Origin: CAWCTD01 sp963798455
Lineage (GTDB): Bacteria; Acidobacteriota; Terriglobia; Bryobacterales; Bryobacteraceae
Length of the DNA: 64,000 bases
Assembly: GCA_963798455.1 (NCBI GenBank)
Contig: CAWCTD010000004.1
Span: 1,426,001-1,490,000 of the forward strand
Reading direction: 5' to 3'
This document shows positions 34,836 through 43,719 of the stretch, one piece after another. A program made the translations under genes and the position numbers. The notes below the pieces were generated by a model. It worked only from the letters and a program-made list of their open reading frames with translations, had not been told where the DNA came from and made no database searches. Within the stretch, counting starts at the first letter, position 1; the number at the start of each line of letters is the position of its first letter.

Positions 34836-37808
34836 ATGCAGTCTGCGACCTTCTAGATCGGAAGGCTAGTTGTCATCAGCACCGTTGCCGCTGGAGTTCT
34901 GTGGCCGGCGACCGCCACGCACTCGGCCGAACCGCGACCGGCTTTTACCACAACCCGGTTTCGCATGCAGCCGGGTTTCGAACTCAACCAGGGGCAGTTT
35001 GCCTCGCAGGTCAAGTTTCTGTTTCGCGGCGACCGCTATCGGCTCTTGCTGACCGCGAACGAAGCGATTCTGGCCAAGTCCGACGCGGGGGCAGAACCAC
35101 CCCTGCGCATGGAACTTACCGGGGCGAATCCGGCGCCTCGCGCCGTGGGGATCGACCCCCTGCCCGGCCGGGCAAACTACTTCATCGGCAACGATCCGAG
35201 CCGCTGGCGCTCCGACATTCCGGTCTTCGAGAAGGTCCGCTACAGCCAGGTATAGCCGGGCGTCGACGTGGTCTTCTACTGCAACGAGCGCGACATCGAA
35301 TACGACTTCGTGTTGGCTCCGGGGGCCGACCCCCCCTCGATCCGGCTGGCCTTCTCCGGCGCCTCTAAGCTGGAGCTGGACGCGGGGGGAGATCTTCTGC
35401 TCCACCCTGCCTGGGGCGATCCCGTACGCATGAAGAGGCCCGTTCTTTATCAGCAGGACGGGGACGAGCGGCAGGAGGTCTCCGGCGGCTATGTCCTCGG
35501 CGAGGCCGGCCAGGTGGCGTTTCAGGTCGGAGCCTATGACCCGAAGAAGCCGCTGGTGGTCGACCCGGTCCTGGTCTACTCGACCTACTGGGGTGGATCG
35601 TACCTCGAGGGGGGCTACGGTATCGCGGCTGACAGCTCGGGCAGCGCGTACGTCGTGGGTACCACGTCGTCTCCCGATTTTCCAACAGTCAACCCCCTGC
35701 AAGCGGTGCTGGCGAATCCCTCGCCGCCGCTCTATGATTCAGGTGACTTGTTCGTCGCTAAGTTCAGCCCCTCCGGCTCGGTGGTCTATGCCACCTACTT
35801 GGGTGGGACCGGGAACGAGAGTGCTGGCGGCATCGCCGTGGACGCCGCAGGCAGCGCCTACCTGGTCGGTACCACGGGTTCCACCGACTTCCCGACAGTG
35901 AATGCTTTCCAGTCTTCTCTCCGGGGAACAAGCGACGCCGTGGTCGTAAAGCTGAACCCGGCAGGGTCGGCGCTGGTTTACTCCACCTATCTTGGGGGGA
36001 GCGGTGGCGAGAACGGCAACGGCATCGCCTTGGATGACCAGAGGAAAGCCTATGTGGCGGGCACAACTCAATCCAACGATTTCCCCGTGCTGTACCCTCT
36101 CCAAGCCAACTACGGCGGAGGCACCGACGCTTTCGTGGCCAAGCTCGACCAGTTTGGATCTGCGCTCGTGTATTCCACCTACCTCGGCGGCAGCGGCGAG
36201 GAGCGGCTATACGGACCTCAGGCCATCGCGGTGGACACCTCCGGCAATAGCTACGTCGTAGGCGGAACCGATTCCCCCAACCTTCCCGTCAGCAACGCCT
36301 TACAATCCAGCCTTGCCGGAGCTTACGACTTCTTCGTCGCCAAGATCAATGCTGCCGGTTCCGCGTTCGAATACGCTACCTATCTGGGAGGAAGCCACGC
36401 CTCAGGTGGCGGTATCGCTGTGGATAGCTCCGGCGCGGCCTACATCACCGGATCCGCCTCGGCCGGCTTTCCAGTGGTCAATGCGCTCCAGCCCGACCTG
36501 AAGAACGGATACCAGAACGCGGTTGTGGCGAAGCTGAACCGGTCCGGTTCCGCCCTGGTGTATTCAACCTATCTGGGCGGCTCAGTTTCTTCCCCATTCT
36601 TCTTCTACGGGGAAGTGGGGCGGGCAATTGCCGTGGACGGCGCCGGCGCTGCGTATGTGGTCGGCACTGCCGGTACTACGGATTTCCCGCTTGCTAATCC
36701 CATTCAGGGGGACAAGAAGGGGAGCCTGAGCCCGTTTGTCAGCAAACTGAGCCCGGACGGCTCAGCTCTGATTTTTTCCACTTACTTCGGTACCACGTGT
36801 TTGGGCTTTAGTTGTGACCTGGGCTGGGGAATTGCCGTGGACGGGCAAGGCCAAATCTACGCGACCGGCCAGGTCTGGGGTAACGACCTGACCACGGTCA
36901 ACGCGGCCCAATCCGCCCCCACGGGGTATCGTGGCCTGGGCTGGTCAAACATCGCCGAAGCCTTCGTCGCCAAGATCAACCTGGGATCTGACACATCCAC
37001 TGGTTCGGGTGTTGCGGTCCAGCCTCTCGACGGGTCCACTGGTGGAACCCCGGTCACGGTCACTTTTTCGAGCGTGACCCAGGCTGGAATCACTTCGCTG
37101 GCCACCAGCAGCACCGGGCCCGCTCCGCCTTTCGGCTTCCAGCTTGGAAACCCGCCTACCTACTTTGACCTGACCACGACCGCGCAGTTTGTGGCGCCGA
37201 TCCAAGTCTGCGTCAATTACACTGGCGTCAGTTACCCCGATGAGAGTCAACTGGAGCTGTTCCACAATGAAGGCGGCCAGTGGGTGAACCAGACAGTGTC
37301 CCTGGACACGGTCAACCACGTCGTCTGCGCGAGCGTGACCTCGCTTTCGCCCTTTGCCATCCTCCAGCCGACAAGCTCGGCCGCTTCGTTTGTCACCGGC
37401 GGCGGCTGGATCAACTCGCCAATTGGCGCTTACACGCAGAACCCCGGCCTCACAGGCAAGGCGAACTTCAGCATCAACTCCAAGTACCAGAAGGGCTCCA
37501 CCGTGCCGACGGGTGAGACCGAAGTCAATCTCAGCCTCGCAAACTTCGACTTCCACAGCGCCTCGTACCAGTCGCTTGTGGTCGTCGGCGCAAAGGCGCA
37601 GTACGCGGGCATCGGCAGAATCAACGGTACTGGCATCTACAACTTCCTGCTAACGGCCATGGATGCCGGTGGCGTGGACGGGTTCCGGATCAAGATCACC
37701 AGCCAATCGGGCGACGTGGTTTACGACAGCATGCCGGGCAGCCCCGACGATCCTAACGCGTTCACCCCGGCGGCGATTGGCGGCGGCAGCATCGTGATCC
37801 ATAAGTAG
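34836..37808 (+). pseudogene. SBBP-repeat surface protein with two in-frame TAG codons
   Basis: A single frame of 990 codons runs from ATG 34836 (GGAGGGG just before it) to TAG 37806-37808, broken only by TAG at 34854-34856 (codon 7, in the signal-peptide n-region) and TAG at 35253-35255, where relatives read YPGVD. The N-terminus is a signal peptide (LVVISTVAAGVLWPATA), then the SBBP N-domain (ELNQGQFASQVKFLF). At least seven SBBP beta-propeller repeats of about 55 residues follow (LVYSTYLGGSG, GIAVDSSG, YVVGTT, DFP). Late parts are Ig-like, and the tail is a separate beta domain (VTGGGWINSPIGAY). No frameshift is present. It is either a recent pseudogene or read through. Without suppression, only a signal-less product from an internal start could arise. 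Confidence 0.8.
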
Positions 37809-37956
37809 GCCGGCGGCCGGCGGCGCCGACTTCGCCAAACGCTAGGCTCGAATCTGGGCCCGTATGGCGGCGAAGAGCCGCGATGCCTTCCCACCCTTGG
37901 GCCTGGGCCGCCCCGGCTGTGAGGAGTAATAGGAAGCCGGGCCGCATCCAAGGCAT
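37809..37956 (-). other. Possible 5' remnant of a secreted-protein gene
   Basis: From ATG 37956 on - the frame gives a good signal peptide (PGFLLLLTAGAAQAQ) and then GWEGIAALRRHTG, after which it continues into residues without any recognisable pattern and overlaps the SBBP gene's 3' end. It has no Shine-Dalgarno sequence. It may be the stump of a lost gene. Evidence is thin. Confidence 0.25.
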
Positions 37957-38057
37957 CACAGAGGGGGCGGGTACTGGCCCGGCTACTGTTAACATCGCGC
38001 AGAATCCGCCCGAAAGATCGTCCGAAAGATCAGTGGCAGCATCTGTAGAGGTGACTG

Positions 38058-38063
38058 TATACT
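38058..38063 (+). promoter_or_regulatory. -10 box TATACT of tadV
   Basis: TATACT ends 26 bases before ATG 38090, with AAGGA as ribosome site. There is no clear -35. A GTTAAC palindrome sits 65 bases upstream at 37988-37993. Confidence 0.45.
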
Positions 38064-38089
38064 CACGGTGGAGCTAAGCTGTAAGGACA

Positions 38090-38644
38090 ATGAGCTTTCC
38101 TCCGATTGTTCTTCAACTTGTCCTGGCAGCCGTGGTTCTCGTGGCAGCGGTGTTTGACATCCGAAGCCGGCGCATTCCGAACTGGCTCACACTGTCCGGA
38201 GTAGTGGCCGGCATCGTGTTGAATTCGTTCCTGGGTGTCGATAAATACAATTGGCGCTCGGCGCTGATGGGACTTGGGCTGGCTTTTCTGATCTATTTCC
38301 CGCTGTACCTGTTGCGGGGCATGGGGGCCGGTGATGTCAAGTTGATGGCGGCCGTCGGTTCCCTGGTGGGGCCGGCGAATTGGTTCGCTATCTTCTTGCT
38401 GAGCAGCGTTTTGGGCGGAGTAGTCGCCATATTACTACTGTTGTCGAGGGGGGGGCTATGGGGGACATTCCGGAACGTGGGCTACATGTTGAACGAGTTG
38501 ATGCATTTCCGGCCACCGTACATGAGGAAGGAAGAACTCGACTTGAACAGCCCCAAGGCCGTGACCATGCCGCACGGAGTGGCCATAGCGATGGGCTCAC
38601 TCTGCTTTCTGGTGGCGGTCTGGATCTGGGCGCCGCGGATGTAA
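38090..38644 (+). CDS. tadV: Prepilin peptidase TadV/CpaA (A24 family)
   Basis: 184 residues, six hydrophobic spans. Aspartic membrane protease that cleaves the leader of Flp prepilin and the TadE-like pseudopilins. Catalytic Asp D23 is in FDIRSRRIPN and D82 is in GMGAGDVKL, the GxGD motif. As usual for TadV it lacks the N-methylating domain of PilD. It is the only tad gene on +, facing the end of the long - strand tad run, with its own -10 box. The DUF5658 gene follows immediately. Confidence 0.9.
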   Translation: MSFPPIVLQLVLAAVVLVAAVFDIRSRRIPNWLTLSGVVAGIVLNSFLGVDKYNWRSALMGLGLAFLIYFPLYLLRGMGAGDVKLMAAVGSLVGPANWFAIFLLSSVLGGVVAILLLLSRGGLWGTFRNVGYMLNELMHFRPPYMRKEELDLNSPKAVTMPHGVAIAMGSLCFLVAVWIWAPRM

Positions 38645-38652
38645 CACCGGGC

Positions 38653-38970
38653 TTGCGAATCGGCCTCGGGCAAGGGGGAAGGAGCAGCATAGCGTACATT
38701 GAGGTTTTCCTCTACCTGCAACTGCTTGACTTCATGACGACGCTGATCGGCATGAGGGTTGGACTGGGCGAGGCTAGCCCCCTTATCCGCTACATGATGC
38801 ACTTTGGGCCGTCGGCTGGCCTGGCACTGTCGAAACTGGTGGCGTTCGCTCTCTGCGGCCTCTGCATCTGGTTCAACAAGCGGCGCGTGGTGCGCTGGAT
38901 CAATTACTGGTACGCCGGGCTCGTGGTCTGGAACATGAGCCTGATCGCAAGCATCCTGAAGGTCGGCTGA
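38653..38970 (+). CDS. DUF5658-type membrane protein with uncertain start
   Basis: Three to four hydrophobic segments (VFLYLQLLDFMTTLIGMRVGLGE in parts, GPSAGLALSKLVAFALCGLCIWF, then WYAGLVVWNMSLIASIL) match DUF5658, small membrane proteins of unknown role. The first ATG in frame (38734) would cut into the first span, so it is too late. TTG 38653 is the only ordinary alternative after the TadV stop. A good Shine-Dalgarno AAGGAG (38679-38684) points instead to ATA 38689 or ATT 38698. It is co-transcribed with tadV and convergent with the glycosyltransferase gene (11 bases, with a 6-bp GGCTGA/TCAGCC stem). Confidence 0.7.
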   Translation: MRIGLGQGGRSSIAYIEVFLYLQLLDFMTTLIGMRVGLGEASPLIRYMMHFGPSAGLALSKLVAFALCGLCIWFNKRRVVRWINYWYAGLVVWNMSLIASILKVG

Positions 38971-38981
38971 GCCGGAGAGCG

Positions 38982-39683
38982 TCAGCCTCCAAACCGCAGC
39001 CTGAGAACCCCCCACAAGGCTTCACGTATGATTCGCCAATCCATCTTCGAGCGGCCCAGATTGCGCTCGTAAAAGATGATGGGGATCTCGGCGATCTTGT
39101 GTCGCTTTCGAAACGCCCGGTACGTCATTTCGATCTGGAAGAGGTACCCATTGGAGAAAACGTTCTCAAGCCCGATGGACTTCAGCGTGTTCGCCCGCCA
39201 GCACTTGAAGCCGCCAGTGGTGTCCGTGAAGCGCATCCCGGTGACGATCTGCACGTACTTGGTGGCCGCCTTGCTCAGCAGCAACCGCCTGAAATCCCAG
39301 TTCACCACGCAGATTCCGTGCACATAGCGCGAACCCAGCACGAGGTCGCAATCCTGGATGGCCTCCACGAAGGCCGGGATGTAGCTGGGATCGTGCGACA
39401 GGTCGGCGTCCATCTGAAGGATGACGTCGTAGCCCATTTCCAGGGCCTTTCGGAATCCCGCCACATAGGCTCGTCCCAGGCCCTCCTTCCTGTCGCGATG
39501 AAGAACGTGAATGCGGCTCCCCTCCTGTTGGCTCAGCTCTTCGGCCAGTTGACCGGTGCCATCCGGAGAGTTGTCGTCCACGATCAGCGCGTCCACCTCG
39601 CCGGCGCACTGACGCAGTCTCTCGGCCAACAATGGGAGGCTCTCCCGCTCGTTGTAGGTAGGGACCACGACCACAGCACGCAT
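38982..39683 (-). CDS. Family 2 glycosyltransferase, polyprenol-monophosphomannose synthase type
   Basis: 233 residues. Transfers a sugar, usually mannose or glucose, from a nucleotide donor to polyprenyl phosphate on the cytoplasmic face. GT-A motifs: VVVPTYNERESLPLL at residues 5-19, VDALIVDDNSPDGTG, and the DxD-like QMDADLSHDP. The block TDTTGGFKCWRA is near 150. The C-terminal RSKMDWRIIREALWGVLRLR is amphipathic, with no added membrane domain, so it is the short bacterial form. It lies downstream of the DUF362 gene on the same strand (69-base gap with TAGAAT on - at 39716-39711 as a possible -10), so it is probably a separate unit. It may supply a lipid-linked sugar. Confidence 0.88.
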   Translation of the reverse strand: MRAVVVVPTYNERESLPLLAERLRQCAGEVDALIVDDNSPDGTGQLAEELSQQEGSRIHVLHRDRKEGLGRAYVAGFRKALEMGYDVILQMDADLSHDPSYIPAFVEAIQDCDLVLGSRYVHGICVVNWDFRRLLLSKAATKYVQIVTGMRFTDTTGGFKCWRANTLKSIGLENVFSNGYLFQIEMTYRAFRKRHKIAEIPIIFYERNLGRSKMDWRIIREALWGVLRLRFGG

Positions 39684-39752
39684 GACGGCCAGTATCCGGG
39701 GCTTCAGTCCATTCTATCTCCGATGGACGAGCGCGCCTGCTGATGGCGACCC

Positions 39753-40712
39753 TCAGACCAAGCGGATCGAGTGGAACTCGGGCAGCAATTCGAACGGCGC
39801 GCGCAGGCCGCCGATCGATTCGCCGATCTGGCGCACGTTCGCTTCGATCGTCTGTCCTTGCGTCTCGGCCATTCTCAAGTAGCGGATCTTCCGAGGGTCG
39901 ATGCCCATGATCCGGCAGCAGGTCGCGTCAACCGCCACCCTGTCGCTTCCGCCGACGATCACGCCGACGGATTTCCGTCGGCCCTGAATCGGGCCGTTGC
40001 CTTCCATCCCCTCGATTCCGTCCACGATGGTGAACATTCGCGGCACGGCCGAATTCACGGCCACGATACTCTCGTCGATCCCAGCCCAATGCAATATGTT
40101 CTTCGGCCAGCCGTAGACCGCGCCCGGCACCAGTCCGAAAAGATTCTTCATCCCGAGGGTAGCGCCGACCCAGTGGTGGGTCTTCATCTTGGGCAGCGAC
40201 ACCAATAAGTCACAGTCCAGCGCGGTCTTCGGCAGGTAAAGAGAAGTCAAATCACGAGCCGCACGCGGGAGTTGAACCCGGGCGACTTCGTCCAGGTTCA
40301 GATCAGTAAACAGGCGCTCGAAATCGGGGACCGTTTGAAAGTATCCGGCCGCATCCGCCAGGTCCAGCGTGGGGCGGCGATGTCCCGGCCCCTCCGCGAT
40401 CCGCACATCGGCGGCTCCAAGACCCCGGAAGACCTCCAGTGCGGCCAGTACAAGCAGAGGATGCGTATTGATCGCCGCACCGGGGTCGAACTCCACCAGG
40501 TTCGGCTTCAGTAGTACACGCCGTCCGCGTACGTCCACCTTCTGCTCGATGAGGAGGCGCCGGACGTCCCCCAGCAGCCTCTGGTCGTAACCGGACCTCA
40601 GGATGGAGACGCGCGGCTCCGAGCCTGGCGCGGGCGCGCGCGAACATCCCGTCCATGTCGCGATCGCCGCGGAGCCGGCCAATACTTGCCGGCGGCTGAG
40701 CAGTTCCGTCAT
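39753..40712 (-). CDS. Tat-exported DUF362 protein with possible lipobox
   Basis: 319 residues. The N-terminus SRRQVLAGSAAIATWTGCSR combines a Tat-like SRRQVLAG with a Cys after TG, suggesting Tat export and possible lipid attachment. The DUF362 core has RRVLLKPNLVEFDPG, DLLVSLPKMKTHHWVGATLGMKNLFG, DGIEGMEGNGP and VDATCCRIMGIDP. No Fe-S cluster motif. It starts 3 bases after the cyclase-like gene ends, so it is its operon partner at the tail of the tad run. The function is unknown. A related protein is encoded at 12655. Confidence 0.82.
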   Translation of the reverse strand: MTELLSRRQVLAGSAAIATWTGCSRAPAPGSEPRVSILRSGYDQRLLGDVRRLLIEQKVDVRGRRVLLKPNLVEFDPGAAINTHPLLVLAALEVFRGLGAADVRIAEGPGHRRPTLDLADAAGYFQTVPDFERLFTDLNLDEVARVQLPRAARDLTSLYLPKTALDCDLLVSLPKMKTHHWVGATLGMKNLFGLVPGAVYGWPKNILHWAGIDESIVAVNSAVPRMFTIVDGIEGMEGNGPIQGRRKSVGVIVGGSDRVAVDATCCRIMGIDPRKIRYLRMAETQGQTIEANVRQIGESIGGLRAPFELLPEFHSIRLV

Positions 40713-40715
40713 CGG

Positions 40716-41588
40716 TTACCCCTGAAACACGCCGGTTCCGGCGGTCGCATGGTCGGCGAGGAGCCACAGAGCGATGTCCATAACCCCGCGCCAGGGCGGC
40801 TCGTTGGCGGCTGCCCCCGCGGGAGATCTCGCGTGGGCCGTCAGCCCCAAGCGGAGCCAGCTCAGTCCACTCGAGGAACGGCAGGCGGGGAGATGGCGTT
40901 CCGCGGCGGCCAGCGCCCCGGGCAGTCTGGCGGACTGCTCGCCGCGCATCGCCAGCAACACCTGTCCCGTCGTCTCCGGATAGGAACCGGCGTCGTAGCC
41001 AAGAGCCCGGGTCGCGCCGTGGTTCCAGCCGCCATCCTGGCACCTCCTGGACCACAGAAACTGGCGCCCGGCCCGGATTCGTGCGTCGAGGTCCGGGGCC
41101 GGTGATCGTTTCTCGACCTTCTCCAGTGCCAGGACGGTGAAGACAGTAGGAGTGACCCAGGCCGCCGTTTCCGGGAACCATGGCCATCCTTCCCCTTCGT
41201 TGTGGCCGTCTTCCAGGCCGAGCAGCCACATGCGCAGCCTGCGGAAGAAGCGGGACTCTTCCCCGCTCTGTTGCAACAGCCAGCGAACGGCTCTGGCCAG
41301 GGCCTCGGCGCCCAAGCGCTCGTGAAGAGCCAGAACCACGAGCGCCGTGACCCACGTGCTTTGGTCCACGGAAGGTCGTGGCGGCCAGCCCCCGTCGGGC
41401 CGTTGCAGCGCCGCCAGATATCGTGTGCCGCGCTCCAGGTGAGCCGCGGACGCTGGCTCGTGACCCGATGCCAGGAGGGCCAACGCGGTGGGCTCCGTCC
41501 AGGAACCGCCCCCTCGGTACCCCCAACCTCCGTCAGAGTTCTGCGCTGAGAGAAGCGAGGAGAGGGCGCGGGAGCGCGGACTGTCCAT
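40716..41588 (-). CDS. Terpene-cyclase/prenyltransferase-fold (alpha/alpha-toroid) protein
   Basis: 290 residues from ATG 41588. QW-like repeats of squalene/hopene cyclases and prenyltransferase beta subunits recur: AQNSDGGWGYRG near 15-26, QRPDGGWPPRP near 62-72, and CQDGGWNHGATRALGYDAGSYPETTGQVLLA near 200. The central DxDD acid motif of cyclases is absent and the protein is half their length. It is therefore a stand-alone toroid domain, possibly a peptide- or glycan-binding or inactive version. The longer frame to 41732 adds non-conserved residues. There is no signal peptide. It is the penultimate gene of the tad run, coupled to the Tat DUF362 gene. Confidence 0.75.
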   Translation of the reverse strand: MDSPRSRALSSLLSAQNSDGGWGYRGGGSWTEPTALALLASGHEPASAAHLERGTRYLAALQRPDGGWPPRPSVDQSTWVTALVVLALHERLGAEALARAVRWLLQQSGEESRFFRRLRMWLLGLEDGHNEGEGWPWFPETAAWVTPTVFTVLALEKVEKRSPAPDLDARIRAGRQFLWSRRCQDGGWNHGATRALGYDAGSYPETTGQVLLAMRGEQSARLPGALAAAERHLPACRSSSGLSWLRLGLTAHARSPAGAAANEPPWRGVMDIALWLLADHATAGTGVFQG

Positions 41589-41659
41589 AAGTAGTACCGC
41601 CGGCCGGCCGCCACGCTCACAGGCACCGTGGCGGCCGGATCTCGTTCGGTTCACTGGGT

Positions 41660-41761
41660 TCACTTGTCGAGCACGTTGCGCTTGCGGCGCCGAAGCAGAT
41701 AGAGGCCCAAGATCCCGCCAGCCGCTATCCACATTATCGCCGACAACATTGTCTGATCCAT
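41660..41761 (-). CDS. 33-residue single-span membrane mini-protein in the tad run
   Basis: ATG 41761 follows GGGAGA by 9 bases and the frame ends TGA at 41660-41662. It reads DQTMLSAIMWIAAGGILGL, then YLLRRRKRNVLDK: one hydrophobic span and a strongly basic cytoplasmic tail. It sits 30 bases after tadC and 71 bases before the cyclase-like gene, same strand. Conservation cannot be judged here. The ribosome site, a plausible topology and operon position argue for a real gene. It resembles small membrane regulators or assembly factors only in general build. Confidence 0.6.
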   Translation of the reverse strand: MDQTMLSAIMWIAAGGILGLYLLRRRKRNVLDK

Positions 41762-41791
41762 CGTGACATTCTCCCTTCTACAAGATTTGAA

Positions 41792-42724
41792 CTATTGACC
41801 GTAATTCCTCATCATTGGGAACAGATACTTGAACACCTGCAGCAACCCGGGTCCCGCCGCGACCACGAGCATCGACGGCAGAATGAAAAAGAAAATCGGA
41901 AAGACAAGCTTGACGCCGACCTTTGCGGCCCGCTCCTCGGCCTCCTGGCGCCGGCGCACCCTCAAGTAATCGGAGTGCGTACGCAGGGATTCGGCGATGC
42001 TGGTGCCGAAGCGGTCCGCCTGGATGAGGATCGCGACCAGCTTGCGGATCTCCGCCTCGCCCGTGCGGTCCGCCAGGTTCTTCAGGGCGTCGGCCCTGCG
42101 CTTGCCGGCCCGCATCTCCAGCGTTACCAGTCCCAGTTCCTCGCTGATCTCCTTGTGCGTCAGCTTCAGTTCTTCGCTGACGCTGCGGATCGCCTGGTCC
42201 AGGCCCAAGCCGGCCTCCACGCACACCACCAGGAGGTCAAGCGCGTCCGGCAGCGACAGCTTCAGCCGGTCCTGACGCGCCTTGACCATGCTCTCCAGCG
42301 CCAAAGACGGCCCGAAGTAACCGGCCAGACCTCCGGCAACCACCAAAACGATGCGCAGCACCGGATTCGACGTCATCATGTCGCGGAACAGAATCGCGGC
42401 CACCAGCAGGGCCAGGCACATGACTACCTTGACGCCGTAGTAGACCCTGACCGCGGTCTCCGACCGGTAGCCCGCCGCGACCAGGTACCGCCTGGCGTTG
42501 GTGATATCCCTCGGCGAAACGGGCACCTTCTCGCCGATCTGCTGCGTTATTCTTACGAAAACGTTCTGTTGGGCAGGTGCGCCGAGCAGCGGCGAGTCCG
42601 GCGCGGAGGCGGCCCCACTGAGCTGGTCATAGACTCGCCCCGGCCTGGCATAGCGGCGGTAGCCGAAGATAGTGATCGCGCCCAACAGGAAAATGAACAG
42701 GATCGCCGAAACTAGAGCAGCCAT
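41792..42724 (-). CDS. tadC: Tad pilus inner-membrane platform protein TadC
   Basis: 310 residues. A T2SSF domain (residues about 150-280, DALDLLVVCVEAGLGLDQAIRSV, then RTHSDYLRVRRRQEAEERAAKVGVKL) is flanked by membrane spans at the N-terminus (AALVSAILFIFLLGAITIFGY), around 105-145 and at the C-terminus (FPIFFFILPSMLVVAAG). With TadB it forms the platform on which the CpaF ATPase acts. It lies 17 bases downstream of tadB and is a distant paralogue of it, as in all Tad systems. Confidence 0.92.
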   Translation of the reverse strand: MAALVSAILFIFLLGAITIFGYRRYARPGRVYDQLSGAASAPDSPLLGAPAQQNVFVRITQQIGEKVPVSPRDITNARRYLVAAGYRSETAVRVYYGVKVVMCLALLVAAILFRDMMTSNPVLRIVLVVAGGLAGYFGPSLALESMVKARQDRLKLSLPDALDLLVVCVEAGLGLDQAIRSVSEELKLTHKEISEELGLVTLEMRAGKRRADALKNLADRTGEAEIRKLVAILIQADRFGTSIAESLRTHSDYLRVRRRQEAEERAAKVGVKLVFPIFFFILPSMLVVAAGPGLLQVFKYLFPMMRNYGQ

Positions 42725-42741
42725 AACTTTACTCCCAAGAC

Positions 42742-43710
42742 TTATACCTTAATGTTGATAATCCGCCGAATAAAGAAATATCCCAGAAACTGCCCGCCAA
42801 TGGCCCCCACGATCAGCCACTTGCCATCGGAATCCTTCGCCATGCCCTGCAGGTAGCCCGGCGCGACGACCAGCAGGGCGAACATCAGGACGATGGGCAT
42901 GAGGGTCAGGATCAGGCCGGTGATCCGCCCGTGGGCGCTGGCGGCCTTAACTTGACCTTTCAACTTGAACCTTTCGCGGATGACGTAGGACAGCTTGGTC
43001 AGTATTTCGCTGAGATTGCCTCCCGTCTCCTTCTGGAGCATCACCGCGGAGACGAAGAAACTCACGTCGAGCAGGGGAACCCTCGTGGCGAGGTTCTGGA
43101 GCGCGACATCGATCGGCGCGCCCAGGTTCTGCTCGTTGAAGACCTGGCGGAACTCGCGGCACAGCGGTTCTGGTGATTCGTCCGCCAGCATCTCCAGGCT
43201 GACCGAAAAAGCGTGGCCGGCCCGCATGGCGCGCCCCACGAAATCGAGGGCCTCCGGGAACTGTTCCTCGAACATGCCGAGGCGCTTGCTGCGCTTTCGC
43301 AGGACGTAAAGATACGGCAAGATACCCAGGACGAGCGCGGCCGCGGCGGAACTCAGCGAGGGGACAAGGAGTATCTTTATGCGCAGTCCAAGCACCGCGC
43401 CCACGGTGGCCGCCACGCCCATTGCCAGGAGCAGTTTGCCCACGCTCCAGTCCAACCCGGCCTGCTGTATCTGAGCCTGGAATCTCGCGGAGAGGTTCAA
43501 CCCGGCCGCCAGCCGGGTCAGCAAGTCCGGTTGCCCGCCGTCGGCGTCTTTCAGGACCGTGGTCTCGACCGCGTCCGTCTTGCCGGCCACGGTCTGAAGC
43601 ATCCCCACGACCTTCTTCTTCCGCCGCGCCTCTATCACGCTCCAGCCCACACTGAACGCGACCAGGATGATGGCGAAGATGCCCAAGAAGCTGACAATCA
43701 GTATCGTCAT
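42742..43710 (-). CDS. tadB: Tad pilus inner-membrane platform protein TadB
   Basis: 322 residues. N-terminal span (ILIVSFLGIFAIILVAFSVGW), two mid spans (LLLAMGVAATVGAVLGL, then AAAALVLGILPYLYVL), then a T2SSF domain with FPEALDFVGRAMRAGHAFSVSLEMLADE and VPLLDVSFFVSAVMLQKETGGNLSEIL, and C-terminal spans. It partners TadC as the inner-membrane platform. Next gene upstream (cpaF) ends 9 bases before its start, so they are one operon. Confidence 0.93.
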   Translation of the reverse strand: MTILIVSFLGIFAIILVAFSVGWSVIEARRKKKVVGMLQTVAGKTDAVETTVLKDADGGQPDLLTRLAAGLNLSARFQAQIQQAGLDWSVGKLLLAMGVAATVGAVLGLRIKILLVPSLSSAAAALVLGILPYLYVLRKRSKRLGMFEEQFPEALDFVGRAMRAGHAFSVSLEMLADESPEPLCREFRQVFNEQNLGAPIDVALQNLATRVPLLDVSFFVSAVMLQKETGGNLSEILTKLSYVIRERFKLKGQVKAASAHGRITGLILTLMPIVLMFALLVVAPGYLQGMAKDSDGKWLIVGAIGGQFLGYFFIRRIINIKV

Positions 43711-43719
43711 GTGACTCTC

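Noticed and set aside
34836..37808. Genome-wide reassignment of TAG to an amino acid
   Set aside because: Many intact genes here end in TAG (for example at 7379, 13842, 15244, 18217, 33004, 34642 and 56678), so TAG is a normal stop.
40716..41588. Squalene-hopene cyclase
   Set aside because: QW-like repeats fit the fold, but the DxDD catalytic motif is missing and length is half that of the enzyme.
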